Below are positions 21,840 through 33,844 of a stretch of DNA of 64,000 nucleotides, one piece after another (position 1 is the first letter of the stretch; every line of letters starts with the position of its first letter). This DNA comes from Clavaria fumosa. Taxonomy: Eukaryota; Basidiomycota; Agaricomycetes; Agaricales; Clavariaceae. Below the pieces are notes generated by a model. That model had not been told where the DNA came from, made no database searches, and saw only the letters and a program-made list of their open reading frames with translations. Both the position numbers and the translations under genes were made by a program. The DNA lies in the NCBI GenBank assembly GCA_951802425.1, contig OX637803.1:2108001-2172000 (forward strand), given 5' to 3'.

Positions 21840-22505
21840 GGATCGTAGTAAGGGATGTGGACGTGGACACGGGCACGGGCACGGAAATGGACACACGGGC
21901 CGTGCGAAGGGCCATGGACGGGCCGGGGGGGAGCAGGAGACTGCCTGGCAGGCCGCCTACGGGACGGAGACACTAGGGGGGCACGGGGATGTCTTCACTT
22001 CACTACAACAGCCTCAAGCAAAAGCAACAACAACAGAGTTTAGGGCTGCTCTCCATCGCGGCGACCGTCTCGCTGGCATTGAAGCTGTTCCAGGGCTTTA
22101 GGACGCCGCACGTGTGAGGGAGAAGCACTGGTCGAGGCGTCCTGATCATCGTGATGATCCTGATCGTGGTGGGCTTGGGTTTGGCGAATAACTGGCGAAA
22201 GGAACGCCGGCTTTGGGTACCAACGCGCAAGGAGGCCCGTGGGGTGAAGGTTGTACGAGGCGGTGCGGTGACGGTTGTTGATATCAAAGCTCGTTAGTTT
22301 TTGTTGTATGCTCTTGGATTTTGTTTTTACTGATGTGTTTTAAGACGTGGTGGTGGACGACATGGCGCTGCTGGAGCCGAGCGGGATCGCGCCGCGCGAT
22401 AGGGTTTTTCTGTCGGTGCATAACCTCAAGTTGAGACGAGTTAGGAACGACGGGTGAGTCTGACGCAATCAGGAAGGTGCTGCACTGAGACTGTATGGCA
22501 CTGCG
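21840..22505 (+). pseudogene. Decayed P-type Ca2+-ATPase fragment (unit B)
   Basis: Parallel to the fragment at 7310-8037: the same hexanucleotide Gly-type repeat, the ETA-QAAYG stretch, the AATVSLAL helix, the KARRG/VKVVRGG loop, an intron near 22293-22343 and the ALLEPSG/TGES region. It stops at about 22505, where it joins the 3' flank of NLR copy 2 earlier than in unit A. Frameshifted throughout. Confidence 0.7.
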
Positions 22506-22582
22506 GATTTGGCCCACTGGAATAATATACATTGTATACATGATCTACTTATTGCAATACCAAAGTAGAGGTATAAATAATG

Positions 22583-25500
22583 TTACGTATTGAGGTAGGG
22601 ATGGAGGGATGTGAATGTGAGGGAAATGATGGAGTGCTGGGGTGTGACCACTGCCAATTGATCAAGAGTAGATGCACAAATTCTGCGATAAGCCACAGGA
22701 ATCCAACAAAGTTTGTGTCCTGTGAAAGCAGTGAATAACCATCCATCATTGATGAGGTATGGCCAAGCCTGTCCACCATTGGAATCACTGTATATCTGCA
22801 GATGTGCACCAGTGACTGCTTCCCACACTCTCACTGTCCTGTCATAAGACCCTGAAACTATCTTTTTGCCATCTGGAGAGAATGACACTGATCCAATGCT
22901 TGCAGAATGACCCTCAAGTGTCTGCAGATGAGCACCAGTGACTGTATCCCACACTCTCACTGTCTTGTCATCAGACCCTGAAACTATCCTTTTGCCATCT
23001 GGAGAGAATGAGATTGATCTGACCTCAGAATGGTGCTCAAGTGTCTGCAGATGAGCACCAGTGACTGCATCCCACAATCTCACTGTCCTGTCTGATGACC
23101 CTGAAACTATCCTTTTGCCATCTGGAGAGAATGACACTGATCTGACCCAATCAAAATGGCCCACAAGTGCCTGCAGATGAGCACCAGTGACAGCATCCCA
23201 CACTCTCACTGTCCTGTCATCAGACCCTGACACTATTCTTGTGCCATCTGGAGAGAATGACACTGATCTGACCCAATCAGAATGGCCTTCAAGTGTCTGC
23301 AGATGAGCACCAGTGACTGTATCCCACACTCTTACTGTCCTGTCATAAGACCCTGAAACTATCCTTTTGCCATCTGGAGAGAATGACACTGATCCAATCC
23401 AATCAGAATGAGCCTCAAGTGTCTGCAGATGAGCACCAGTGACTGCATCCCACACTCTCACTGTCCTGTCTGATGACCCTGAAACTATCCTTTTGCCATA
23501 TGGAGTGAATGACACTGATGTGACCCAATCAGAATGGCCCTCAAGTGTCTGTAGATGAGCACCAGTGACTGCATCCCACACTCTCACTGTCCTGTCATAA
23601 GACCCTGAAACTATCCTTTTGTGATCTGGAGAGAATGACACTGATCTGATGCTTGCAGAATGACCCTCAAGTGTCTGCAGATGAGCACCAGTGACTGCAT
23701 CCCAAACTCTCACTGTCTTGTCATCAGACCCTGAAACTATCCTTTTGCCATCTGGAGAGAATGAGATTGATCTGACCTCCTCAGAATGGCCCTCAAGTGT
23801 CTGCAGATGAGCACCAGTGACCACATCCCACACTCTCACTGTCCTATCTGATGACCCTGAAACTATCCTTTTACTGTCTGGAGAGAATGACACTGATTTG
23901 ATTCTTGAAAAATGGCCCATATGTGTCTGCAGATGAGCACCAGTGACTGCATCCCACACTCTCACTGTCCTGTCATCAGACCCTGAAACTATTCTTTTGC
24001 CATCTGGAGAGAATGACACTGACATGACACAATCAGAATGGCCCTTAAGTGTCTGCAGATGGGCACCAGTGACTGCATTCCACACTCTCACTGTCTTGTC
24101 TGAAGACCCTGAAACTATCCTTTTGCCATCTGGAGAGAATGACACTGACATGACACCATCAGAATGGCCTTCAAGTGTCTGAAAATGAGCACCAGTAACT
24201 GCATCCCACACTCTGACTGTCCTATCATTAGACCCTGAAGCTATCCTTGTACCATCTGCAGAGAGTGACACTGATCTGATGTTTTCAGAATGGCCCTCCA
24301 TGACTTGTACACATGCACCCCATTGTTTTGGTGATTCCCCTAGCATCAACACTGCTCCCTCCATCTGCTGATTATAGGCATTGTGTATCTCAGTGGCAAC
24401 TGGGGTGAAGGGCAAAGCTGTAAAATATACTTGCAAGGCAGACACACTGATGGCTGGAAAGAACTCTTGGATCAATCTCTCACCATCATGTAATAGGGCT
24501 GAGTTGATATTCATATGATTATTCATCTATTCAAAGATAGCACATTAGTTTTGTCAACCTCACTTTGTAAGACCATGTACTTACTGAAAGATAGGCATGC
24601 ACAGATGCCAACATTTGCAATGCATTTCTCAAATTCCCAAGAAGACTGCAGACCTCTATCCAGTGCAGTAGATGATTTGAGCAGAAATGTTCCAGAAGCT
24701 GCAATACATTGCTTGAAAGCTTCCCACTGCAAACATGCATGCCCCAATATCTACATGCATACTGCAGGCTGCCTGAGATGTGTTTTGATATCATCTCTGG
24801 GAGATCTGGCACCTCATGGTTGAACTTGGTGGGGTCTCTTATACCACAAATGTCTTTCTTCAGCCTTTTCATCATAATCAGGCATTTCTCAGCCATGATA
24901 GTGTGTTGCTCTTCAAGGTCAACTTTAAACTGCATGTTGTGGCATCTGGTAGGATCCACAATGAAGTCAAAGAATGATGGGTGGATCAATCTTATAACTC
25001 CAATACCATCATTTGGAGCTGTAATGATTGCCTGCAACTTCTGAAGATAACCATTGACATCAACATCAGATTCAAGGAGGTCCTCCAATTGATCTGATGA
25101 GAGAGGATCTTGGAGGATGGCAATAGTTCCAAGAATCAAGCGCAATTTGACTCCATGGTGTTCAGAAATATCAGGGAATGCAATGTTCAACACTTGCAAA
25201 TATAACTGATCCAGATGCTGCAGAGGAGAGGAGCCCACAGCAGTTGTTGTGTTCAACAGAATTCTCAGTTGCCCCTTGGGATCAGCAACATCAATAAACC
25301 TTGCTGCAGTGGCAGCAAATATGAACAGGCCTGAGGACATATTGGTCAATGTCTCAATGTCTGTAGGGGATGGCCAGGATCCAGGAATGTGATATGTGTT
25401 CTTGACAGCTTCAAGGTGCCATGTCAGATAATACTGGATATCACTTTTAATGACATCCAACCTGACTTCATGAAGAATCATTGGTCTGGTTGTATTGTTG

Positions 25501-26953
25501 AGAAGTGGATGTTGAAAAGCACCAGTGATTTGGAGAATTGGTCTACTGGTGATGAGGAATTGCAAAGGGAATAACTTTTCAATGTGTTGGGATAAGGATG
25601 CAAGAATGGTAGATGTGGAATTGTCATCCTTGCATTCATCCAAAGCATCAATCACAACTAGACTTGGAGGAAACTTATTCCTCATAGCCACAAATGGTTT
25701 GACAATCATCTTCTCCAACTGATAAGAGACAGAGGAGAAAACAATATCAGGATTAGACCTGACAACATCTGCAAGTCCAGCTTTGAACTCTGGACAAAAC
25801 TGTCCTAATTGATGGGCAATGGTAGTGAATACCAGATTGAGATTGCTGCAATCAGCATTATCCCTAGAGCAGAAGAAGCTCGCAGCAAGGACTCCTTTAT
25901 CCTCACAGAACTTGGCTGCAGTGTAGGCAATTGTAGTCTTCCCACTCCCAGCTACACCATTGATCCAAAATATCTGCCGACTCTCCATGACACCCAAATG
26001 GTCAGAGGATGTGGGTATGCACTCCGGAGAGAGGTGTTTAACATCATGACCAATCCACTGATATAGCTCCTCAAGAATCTCTTTCCGAGTACCACCAAGA
26101 CATGGCACTAGCTTATTATTGTAGCTGAACCCAGCAGTGACCGCACGAGGCAGATTGAGACCAGCTACATAGCCCAACATAAGTAAAGCACTACGGCCAA
26201 ATTACGAAATAAACCACACCATAGTCATTGAGCTTTGTCTTGATTTCCTGATAAAAAATAATCACATGAGAAACAGGACAAGGTAACTGGCCCACGAACT
26301 TACCCCAAGTGTGGACTCGATGGCAAGTGTACTTTGAACCTTCAAGTGACCACACGTCAATCAGGGTATCCAAAAGGTACGGGACACTTACCAGGAATTG
26401 TTGTATTGAGTTATTGACAGCAGAAATGAGGCCCGTAATCTCAAGAGCATCACGGTCGCGGGTGAGAACACGCTTCAAGCTGTTGCGCTTAATCATTTGC
26501 TGAGCTTTCTCCCCGACAGACTTCCATGATCTGCCATGCAAGACTGAGATGAGCAGAGCATTTTGTCGGGAAATGGCAACTCACTCAGACAAGCGGTTGA
26601 TACGGTCAGTCATTGCTGCAGACAGTGCACCGCCATTGGACGCCTCCCGCAGCATTGTGCCCAAGTCTTGAACGCGGTAAGCCAGTGATTCTAAGTCATT
26701 GCTGTTCTGTGAGGTTTTCTGTGCGAAGGATTAGCGAGCAACGACGGCGAAACAAATGACATGTTTCACGCACTTGAATAGCATTGAGGAGAACTACAAA
26801 TCCTCCGATACCTTCCTGCAGTCCCGGTACACCTGTCTTCCCCGCAACCTCCTTGAGAAGTGCGAGAGCATTCTGGAGACCAATGAAAGCAGGAGAATGA
26901 GGCACTGAAGAAGACTTGATCTTCGCCAGGGTGGTGTCAAGAGCTTTGCGCAT
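22583..26953 (-). CDS. NACHT-WD40 NLR protein, copy 2 (intact)
   Basis: Seven exons: 26953-26774, 26718-26585, 26530-26392, 26340-26305, 26247-26220, 26164-24585, 24526-22583. The phases agree and give 1,346 residues with no stop. Residues 1-~172 form an amphipathic/helical N-terminal domain (IPVP-type core GVPGLQEGIGGFVVLLNAIQ). The NACHT NTPase lies inside exon 6 (P-loop GVAGSGKTT, Walker B LVVIDALDEC), followed by a helical region. Exon 7 encodes twelve WD40 repeats of 42 residues (one of 41) and a conserved tail. The architecture matches fungal STAND/NLR receptors such as the HNWD proteins of Podospora, in which WD40 repeats read a ligand and NACHT drives oligomerisation; the function here is inferred. 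It looks like the unit's only working gene. Confidence 0.88.
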
Positions 26954-27480
26954 GGTGATGATGCTAGTAGTGTCGTCGAAAGAGCGACTGCTGCTTATCG
27001 ATGGATGCAGCACAGCGTGACAGTCACGATTTGATGTAACACAACATTGCCCGTGACGCCAGCGCTTGATAGACATCTCACGGCGCATTCCCCGTCCATC
27101 TGCTGTCGTTCTCTTCGCCTTTCCCCTTTGAGTCAAGCTCTCCAAATTGCTCCTTTCAACAACAAGACACTAGTTGCCATGATCTAGCTTGTCATTGCTC
27201 TCTGTTTTGTATGGGCGACATGCCCCTCTACTGCCATCTTTCCTACACTCTCGTTTCCCTATCTTCGATTGCAAGGTATACCTTTTTGCAATATAGACGA
27301 CGACTGACGCATCCACACATATGACATCTTACTCAGAGGTGCGCCGCGTCGCCGTGTCCCTGTGAAATTCCAGGACCTCTCAGATGCGGAAGATGATGAG
27401 AACTCCCTCAGGCCTCGACATCATCATGTGACTTTGGTATGATGTTTCTACGTGACGGAAATGGATGCAGTTGGATAGTC

Positions 27481-27967
27481 TACTCTTCGTCGTTGTCATT
27501 CGCTCGGGTCTATTTCTTCTGCGTGCTAGGGCACGTGACACTAAGTCGCGCTTTGTATACCGCTAAAACACAGATGCGATTGTACATATGGTATGATGGT
27601 AGGGGGTGAGGAGGTATGTGGGTATCATTCGGTGATCTAAGCTTTCTATGATTTAGTGGGGTTCGGGTGAGAAAGGTCGAAGTAGTAGCAAAGCGAATTC
27701 GCAGGCCTCTGGTTGAGTCTGTGAGTCTGACTAAGCCGGCACCGCCGGCGTGCGCCTCTTTCTCACTTGGTCAGTGCGCGCCCCGCTATGGCCCGTAGCA
27801 GATGTCTGGCTACGATCAGACGGGATGAGCAGAGGTGTGGCACCGGCCCCTGTCACATGAGATCGCCTCGACGAGTATTGTCACTACCTTGTCATAGCAA
27901 ATCCTTTGATTCCAACCCAACCCGTAGTCCTGGTCAAATATTGGCTTAGGCGCCACCTCGTTCAACC
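27481..27967. other. Spacer before duplication unit C
   Basis: No recognisable gene. It is unique DNA between the upstream region of NLR copy 2 and the start of the third Rsm1-like copy. Confidence 0.4.
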
Positions 27968-30110
27968 AACGGCTCTTCGTCAACGCTCCCAGCGGATCAA
28001 ATCAGAGCTACAAAAGTCAGTCTTTCAAATCCGCTCCGCGGCCAGCCTTCGCTCAACAGAAGATCACAATTAGTGGAAGCTCAGAGATGATATCCATCAA
28101 CTCGACGACGCCGTCAATGTCGCGGAGTCTGCTGACCAGCCTCCGCCTGCCAAGCGGCCCCACATGGCCCATGACGCGATCTACTCCACGTCGTCCTCAC
28201 GTACCTCGTCTCTTGCACATCAATTTCTCACCATTCCCAGAATTGCATTCCGCTCGATTTTCTTTATTACTGTAATACACCGCGACGTTCAACAGAACGC
28301 CGTCAATGCAAGAAAAACCTAGCCTCCCTCCCAAAATCCAGAGCTCCATCCTCGCGTGCGTGAAGGCATCCAACCCATTCTCTGCTTTCCACTTCAACAA
28401 CCCTAACGACCGGCTTTCACTACCTTCCCCATCCTCACAACCACCTTCGTCATCTGCCTCGAGCGGCTTCTCCGCAGGTGTCAACCCCCTTTCGCACCTA
28501 GAGCTTGAGTACGGTCGCTCGTCGCTGCGCTCGTTCCTTACACGGCTTGCGACGTTTAAGCTTGCTACGTATGCAGGCAAGCCTGCGCGCCCGTAGACGC
28601 CGTCGCTGCCGCTAGGTGTGGCTGGATAAACGATGGCAAGGACCGCCTTGAGTGTCGCTTGTGCGGCGTCTCATGGGCACTGGCGGGCTGCGAGGGAATA
28701 GCGAAGGAGGTGAGTGAGCTGCATCCTCCCATTGTTTTTTTCTTGCATTCTTTCTTTGTTCGAAGCTGATATTCATCTCTGGGTAGCGAATACTCTGATA
28801 ATGAAACAAAAAGCGGATTTAGTAGACATGCACAAGGACGGCTGTCTGTGGATGGCGCAACAATGTGGTCGTACGTATGCGTGCCGCATACGTGACGCCC
28901 TCAGCAAGTCTTGTTTTACACTGGTGGGCTTTCTACGGCGTCATATATCGCATACCCCTGCAGACACCAACTGCGATGGCTGCGCAGATTAAGGCCAATG
29001 CAATTGCCCTGCAGCCTATTCTTCAAGCAGTAAGTGTGAAGCAACGTCTTGTGAGCTCTTTAGAAAAGCAAATCTTTGCTTCAATATATTTATGTATCTG
29101 TCCCCCATCTCCAGACGCCTGCCCAGGTCCAAACACTCCAGTCGGCGCTCTCATCTGTGCATTCCACACAGATAGCCAGCCCGCCACTGACTCCGTACCG
29201 TCTAGAGGAGATACCAACGCTCCAGAATCCTGTATGCCACCTCCAGCACCATCAGGGTCGGTCATCCTCGTGTCCCTCTTCGGCTGGTCGATCACCCCTG
29301 CTGCCGCACCCTGATGTCCGTCAGCAGGGAAGCCTCTCCATCTCCGGGATGACGTCCGCACCGCCCTCCGCGCCTCACACCGAGACGAGGTTGCACCTCT
29401 CGCGCTCCGTCACGCCGATGCGCGCGATGCAGCACGACCGCCACGACGGTGCCGACGAGGAAGAAGACTCCATCTCAGTCGATCGTGCCCGCCACCGTCG
29501 CGCGCGCGCTGCGCATGCCGACTCTGCGCCGCCTCCGCCAGAGGGCGTGAGCTCTTCTGCTGAGCGCGCTCGCGGGCGGCGGCGTGCGCGGGGCAGGGGC
29601 GCCGATGCTGTACTGCTCGCTCTGCCAGCGACGCGTGGGGCCTTTGCTTCGTTCGAGACACTACCGTCCATGCCGTCCAGCGAGTCGTCTGCGTCCTTGT
29701 CTACGGCGATGCAGACCATGATTGCCAGTCGGACGCACGCACCACGGGCACAACGGCCGTTTGACGTGCTCAAGGAGCATCGCGCGCATTGCCCCCACTC
29801 GACCGTACTGCCGTCGTTGCCCGCACCGCTGCCCCCGCCTTCGGTGTATGCCCCCGGAGAGGTTGGCACTACGAACTACAGACCTCGTGAAAACCATCCT
29901 TTGCAGGACCTGCAACAACAGCTATCTCAAACGTCTCAGCAAGGCAACGCAATGGAAGGCCGGTGCACAGTGTTGACCATCGTGGCCCGGCATGGTCTAA
30001 CCACTCGCGAGAGGCGTGTGTTGACTGGACGGGATACTGAGGCTGAAATACCTCCATGTGAGATGGAGAATGTAGACACCATGGTGGTGAGTGTCAAGGT
30101 GTGTGGGGTT
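27968..30110 (+). pseudogene. Rsm1/NIPA-like pseudogene (unit C)
   Basis: Retains exons 1-6 of the Rsm1-like gene with the same introns. It has no ATG at the first exon, a frameshift inside the zinc finger (reading GKPARP then stop at about 28594), and the one-base insertion in exon 6 shared with unit B (about 29313). The last exon is absent because homology ends around 30110. It is closer in sequence to the unit B copy than to the intact gene, so B and C probably derive from one already broken copy. Confidence 0.8.
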
Positions 30111-30240
30111 AAGTTATTTCCTTTTTTATATAATGAGGATGGTGAAGGCTGGCATGGTAGGGTGGGATTGATACTTAAGCTCTCTCCATGATTAGCATTC
30201 CACTTCAATAGGACATGTTTGTATGGTGGATTCAGCCCAC

Positions 30241-30402
30241 TTGTAAGGGTTCCCCCTAGGGGTGAAGGGGTTCCCCTTGGATGCTTAGTTAATCAGCCAC
30301 ATCTATCCTACTACTGTCACTATAACTGTGTAACTACTACTATAAACAGGGTTCTAATGCACTTGTGACTGAGGATATCTGGTCTCACTCAAACCAATCT
30401 GA
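30241..30402. mobile_element. 162-bp insertion flanked by CCACT
   Basis: Compared with units A and B, unit C has 162 extra bases between two copies of CCACT (30236-30240 and 30403-30407). The unoccupied sites have a single copy (CCCACTGGAATAAT in unit B). The insert starts TGTAAGGGTTCCCC and ends CAATCTGA, codes for nothing, and could be a solo LTR or a small non-autonomous element. The 5-bp duplication suits an LTR element, although the end is GA and not the usual CA. Confidence 0.7.
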
Positions 30403-30480
30403 CCACTGTAATAGTAATGTGACTTTATACATTGTATACATGACCAACTTATTGCAGTGCCCAAGTGGAGGAAAATAATG

Positions 30481-30826
30481 CTAGATATTGAGGTAGAAAT
30501 AGAGGGAAGTGAATGTGAGGTAAATGATGGAGTGCTGGGGTGTGACCACTGCCAATTGATCAAGAGTTGAAGCACAAATTCTGCGATAAGCCACAGGAAT
30601 CCAACAAAGTTTGTGTCCTGTGAAAGCAGTGAATAACCATCCATCATGGGTGAGGTATGGCCCTGACTGTCCATGATTTGAATCACTGTATACCTGCAGA
30701 TGGGCACCAGTAGCTGCATCCCACACTCTCACTGTCATGTCTAAAGACCCTGAAACTGTCTTGTCATCAGAGCCTGAAATTAGCTTTTTGCTATCTGGAG
30801 AGAATGACACTGATCTGATCCAATTA
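30481..30826 (-). pseudogene. NACHT-WD40 NLR, copy 3: 3' remnant
   Basis: Only the last part of the WD40 exon survives. It holds one repeat with an internal deletion (SDDKTV joined to SGSLDMTVRVWDA) and the conserved C-terminal tail through QHSIIYLTFTSL. Upstream of about 30826 the NLR sequence stops abruptly and unrelated repeat-like DNA begins. There is no NACHT part and no start. Confidence 0.85.
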
Positions 30827-31338
30827 TGATATTATTACCCTTCACAAGGGGTCAGCACACACTTTTGATTCCCGTCTTTGGCTGAGTGAGAAGACGGGAG
30901 ACAAACAGAGGGGCAATGCGCCCCTGGACGACAGTGGAAGTACATCCATTGTTAAAAACCCCCTAGGGTTACCTATCAGGGGTTTAACAATATCTCAGAC
31001 AGAGGGTGTGGGGCCCTCTCAAAAACAAAAGAAAGCGGCTAAGTCATCAGCTGCTAAGGCCGCAAAGAGGCCTGTTGTGTCGTCACCTGACTGGAGCAAC
31101 AACAAGGGCGAGCCGCTGTGTGACTACGAGCAGGGCTCGGACTAAGTGTCCGAGCTCTTTAAAAAATATGCCTACCCTGCAGGACGAGACAGCGGCACTT
31201 GGGGCACCCCCCACTGGGGCGTGCCACTCGTGACACGCTGTCCAACTGGGGGCAGGTCGTGCAGACCACCAGGTAGGACCCGTCAGCACCAGGCGAAGGC
31301 CCCAGGAGGGGATCGTGCCCGGTGACATGGCGGCAACC
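30827..31338. other. Repeat-like DNA of unknown origin
   Basis: Begins exactly where NLR copy 3 is cut off. Short open stretches (for example one reading SSPDWSNNKGEPLCDYEQGSD) do not match a family I know. Probably remains of a transposable element. Confidence 0.4.
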
Positions 31339-32095
31339 TGTCAGGACCCATCCATTTTTCCTCAACCTAACAACTCTATCACCACCCATGGACCTCCCAA
31401 CATTCCCCTACCACCTCGCGAAACCCGCTACCAACTTCCAAACACCTCTCGGGCCTCCATCATCTCCTCATGACACTCGCGATCATACTGCCATACTCAC
31501 GTCACCTCCTGCCACCTCACCTTACATGTACCCACTGCTGAACCCACTATTCGATGCTCAACACGCTCTTACATGACTCCTACAGCAGCACATGACTTGC
31601 CGCATGGCACGCCGGCGCTACTCGCATTACTTGTGTTACCAGCATTACTCACGTGACATACCACCCAAGGTCACCTGCCTCACCAGCGCCTTCCACGTGA
31701 CTGCTCGCCTGACCTCGCAACCTTAACGATGAAATGTGCCACCAGCAGTCAAGCTGTGTATCCTTTCAAATTATGTTCTCCCTTCTTCTTCTCAGTCGTC
31801 TATAACTGTGTTAGCCTTGGACCAAGCACCTCTGCTCAGTCGTAGTTACACATATGCTTATTTAGTTAGGTCACGACCCATGACCGGTCATGTCTGCGAC
31901 CTTACATATGCTTAGTTTACCCCTCACGACCTTAGTAGAACATGCGCATGGTCACTCTATGACTAGTTATACCCTGTACTACTATAGTCTTGTTGCCTGG
32001 TGCTCTCTGTACTTTCCCTTTCTCGTCATACTCTCTGTACGTACATATATATAAGTCTTGCATGTACTTACTGTAATCCAGACTTGATATTGACA
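31339..32095 (+). repeat. Possible gypsy-type LTR (about 757 bp)
   Basis: Starts TGTCAGGACCC and ends GATATTGACA, so both ends fit the TGTCAG...TGACA pattern of the complete gypsy element. A TATA-like ATATATATAAG lies near the 3' side (about 32045-32055). No matching second LTR and no target duplication are seen, so it would be the 5' LTR or a solo remnant of an eroded element. Confidence 0.35.
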
Positions 32096-32745
32096 CATTA
32101 TTGGTTTAAGCTTGAGGCCCAACGCCTTCTGAGCTTCGAACCAAGCACAATTGATAGTGCTTGTCTCACTTGGTGACCAGATCACACCAAGACCCACTCT
32201 GCTTTTCTTCTACTTCATTCTTGGCGCTCATGCGACTCACGCCACCTAAGTATTCTCTCCTATTCATCTTGGTATTGATCCTTGGAACCCAACAGGTTCT
32301 CTTATTGATCAGCAAGGTCATCGCCTTCAGCCGACCCATTCTCAACATCGTCATGACCTCACACGACCCCTCTCTATCATCTATTTCTCCCACCTCATCT
32401 GTTTCTCTCTCACGCTTCATTGATCGACGTCGCGACCTCCTCAGCGACCTCCTCACTTGCCTTTTCTCTTTTACACTCTGTCTTCCAACGTCGCGACCTT
32501 CCTAGCATATCGACAACCTTCCGGGACCGAGTATTCTCGACTACTTGACAGTTGATTGGTTTTAGCAAGTTTGCAAGACTGGTCACCAACGAGTCGATAT
32601 TTGGTATTACTTGCAAGACGGGACAGGCCCTAACACAACCCTGCCCAAGGGGATGTGCCCCTTGTAAAATTATCCTACGATCCTGCTCGTCGTCCCACGC
32701 TGCCCACGCATTGCCTCTGGTTGGGGCCTCTCCGGAGGGGGAGGG
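32096..32745. other. Non-coding remnant after the possible LTR
   Basis: Pyrimidine-rich DNA with no gag- or pol-like reading frame. If 31339-32095 is a 5' LTR, this is what is left of the leader. Confidence 0.3.
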
Positions 32746-32932
32746 TGTAAGGCTATAGGCCTTTTCTATTCTTTTATTACATAATCTACATACCATAATA
32801 GTCTACTAGCATAGCCGCTTAGGCTATGCTTACATCAGCGGCCCCTAGAGGGCCGCTCACCTATATATACCATGTCGCGACTGTACAGAGAGGGTAGATC
32901 CCTCTACATAGAACTACTACACTCAATATACA
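32746..32932 (+). repeat. Possible short LTR, copia-like (187 bp)
   Basis: Starts TGTAAGGCTATAGGCC and ends ACTCAATATACA, with a TATATATA box (about 32862-32869) placed as in a short LTR. The first bases resemble those of the 162-bp insertion at 30241. No target duplication is apparent. Confidence 0.4.
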
Positions 32933-32949
32933 GTTGAGTCTGGTTCTTT

Positions 32950-33150
32950 TGAGGGATAGAAAGCTTTACAAGTCCAGTTCTGTGTTCAGAACCTGAACTC
33001 TTGCCTTATATGGTAAAAGTTCAGAATATTTGCTTCTCTTGAACCTAAAGTTAGGTTCAGTTCATCCTTTTGCTGAACTTGAACCTGAACTTTCCTGAAC
33101 TGAACCTAAGTTCAGGTTCAGCTCTCAGTTCAGAACTGAACATCAACTGC
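32950..33150. repeat. Degenerate GTTCAG/CTGAAC repeat zone
   Basis: A 200-bp stretch built from variations of TTCAG and its complement CTGAA in both orientations, including a small palindrome around CCTAAGTTCAGG. Purely repetitive. Confidence 0.7.
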
Positions 33151-33344
33151 ACTAGAGGCAGCACAGTGCCACAAACAGTGTGGCCCTTAGAGCTCATGGA
33201 GGTTTACCACACTCAGGGGTGATTGCTGACAGCACTGTGAGTGCCACCAGCACTATGACAATCAACATACAGTTAGATGAGTCTGGAATGCACTCCAGCA
33301 CAAACATGGGATTGCTGCTGAGGGCAGGGGCAGGACCATTGAGC

Positions 33345-33480
33345 TGCATGCTGCCTCACCCCATGCTGCCTGGCAGTCTTCTGCTCCTCCCAAGCCTGTC
33401 CATGGCCCTTTGCATGGCCCATGTGTCCATTTCTGTGTCTGTGTCCATGTCCACATCCACATCCCTTTCTATGATACTAG
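33345..33480 (-). pseudogene. ATPase-derived fragment with all CpG sites lost
   Basis: The reverse complement of this stretch matches the fragment at 7313-7425 (hexanucleotide repeat followed by GGGCC-TGC-AAGGGCCATGGAC). Nearly every difference is CG in the unit A copy against TG or CA here. It lies 365 bp beyond the 3' end of the intact ATPase gene and is far too short to encode anything. Confidence 0.7.
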
Positions 33481-33659
33481 TACCCTGCACGGGGGATCAG
33501 TGCGCTCTTGTGATTCCCTTCCAAACTCTGCCTTACCATAAAGACTTCCACAGCACAGCACTCCCAACGACATCCCTACCTTAGTCCGGAATTATAATAA
33601 GGTCAAAAAGCATATTCATTCATTCTCATCATTTTCAGTAAACAGTAAGCTACAAATGT

Positions 33660-33683
33660 GGAGAGAGAGAGAGAGAGAGAGAG
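33660..33683. repeat. GA dinucleotide microsatellite
   Basis: Twelve GA units downstream of the ATPase gene, followed at 33740-33815 by a purine-rich tract. Confidence 0.95.
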
Positions 33684-33844
33684 GCATGGTGATCGTAGTG
33701 TTCTAGCCAGAAGCGCTGAGTTGGCTTGGGATCATAAGACGAAAAAGAAAGAAGAGAAGAGACAAAGGTTATCAAGAAAGAAAGAAGAAGAAAAAAAAGA
33801 GAGGGGAGAAAGAAACACATGATACAGCAACGTCATCAACATCA

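Larger units (their letters stand above)
19256..27480. repeat. Segmental duplication unit B
   Basis: Second head-to-tail unit, about 8.2-8.4 kb, with the same gene order and orientations as unit A. Here the NLR is intact and the Rsm1-like gene is dead. Confidence 0.7.
27968..30826. repeat. Segmental duplication unit C (truncated)
   Basis: Third unit: an Rsm1-like copy lacking its last exon joins almost directly to the 3' flank and last WD40 repeats of an NLR. The minus-strand fragment and ATPase fragment are missing. The right end is abrupt at about 30826. Confidence 0.7.

Noticed and set aside
31083..31389. Short overlapping frames in the repeat zone as candidate transposase
   Set aside because: No DDE, RT or zinc-finger motif is visible and the frames are broken. 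It is described only as repeat-like DNA.
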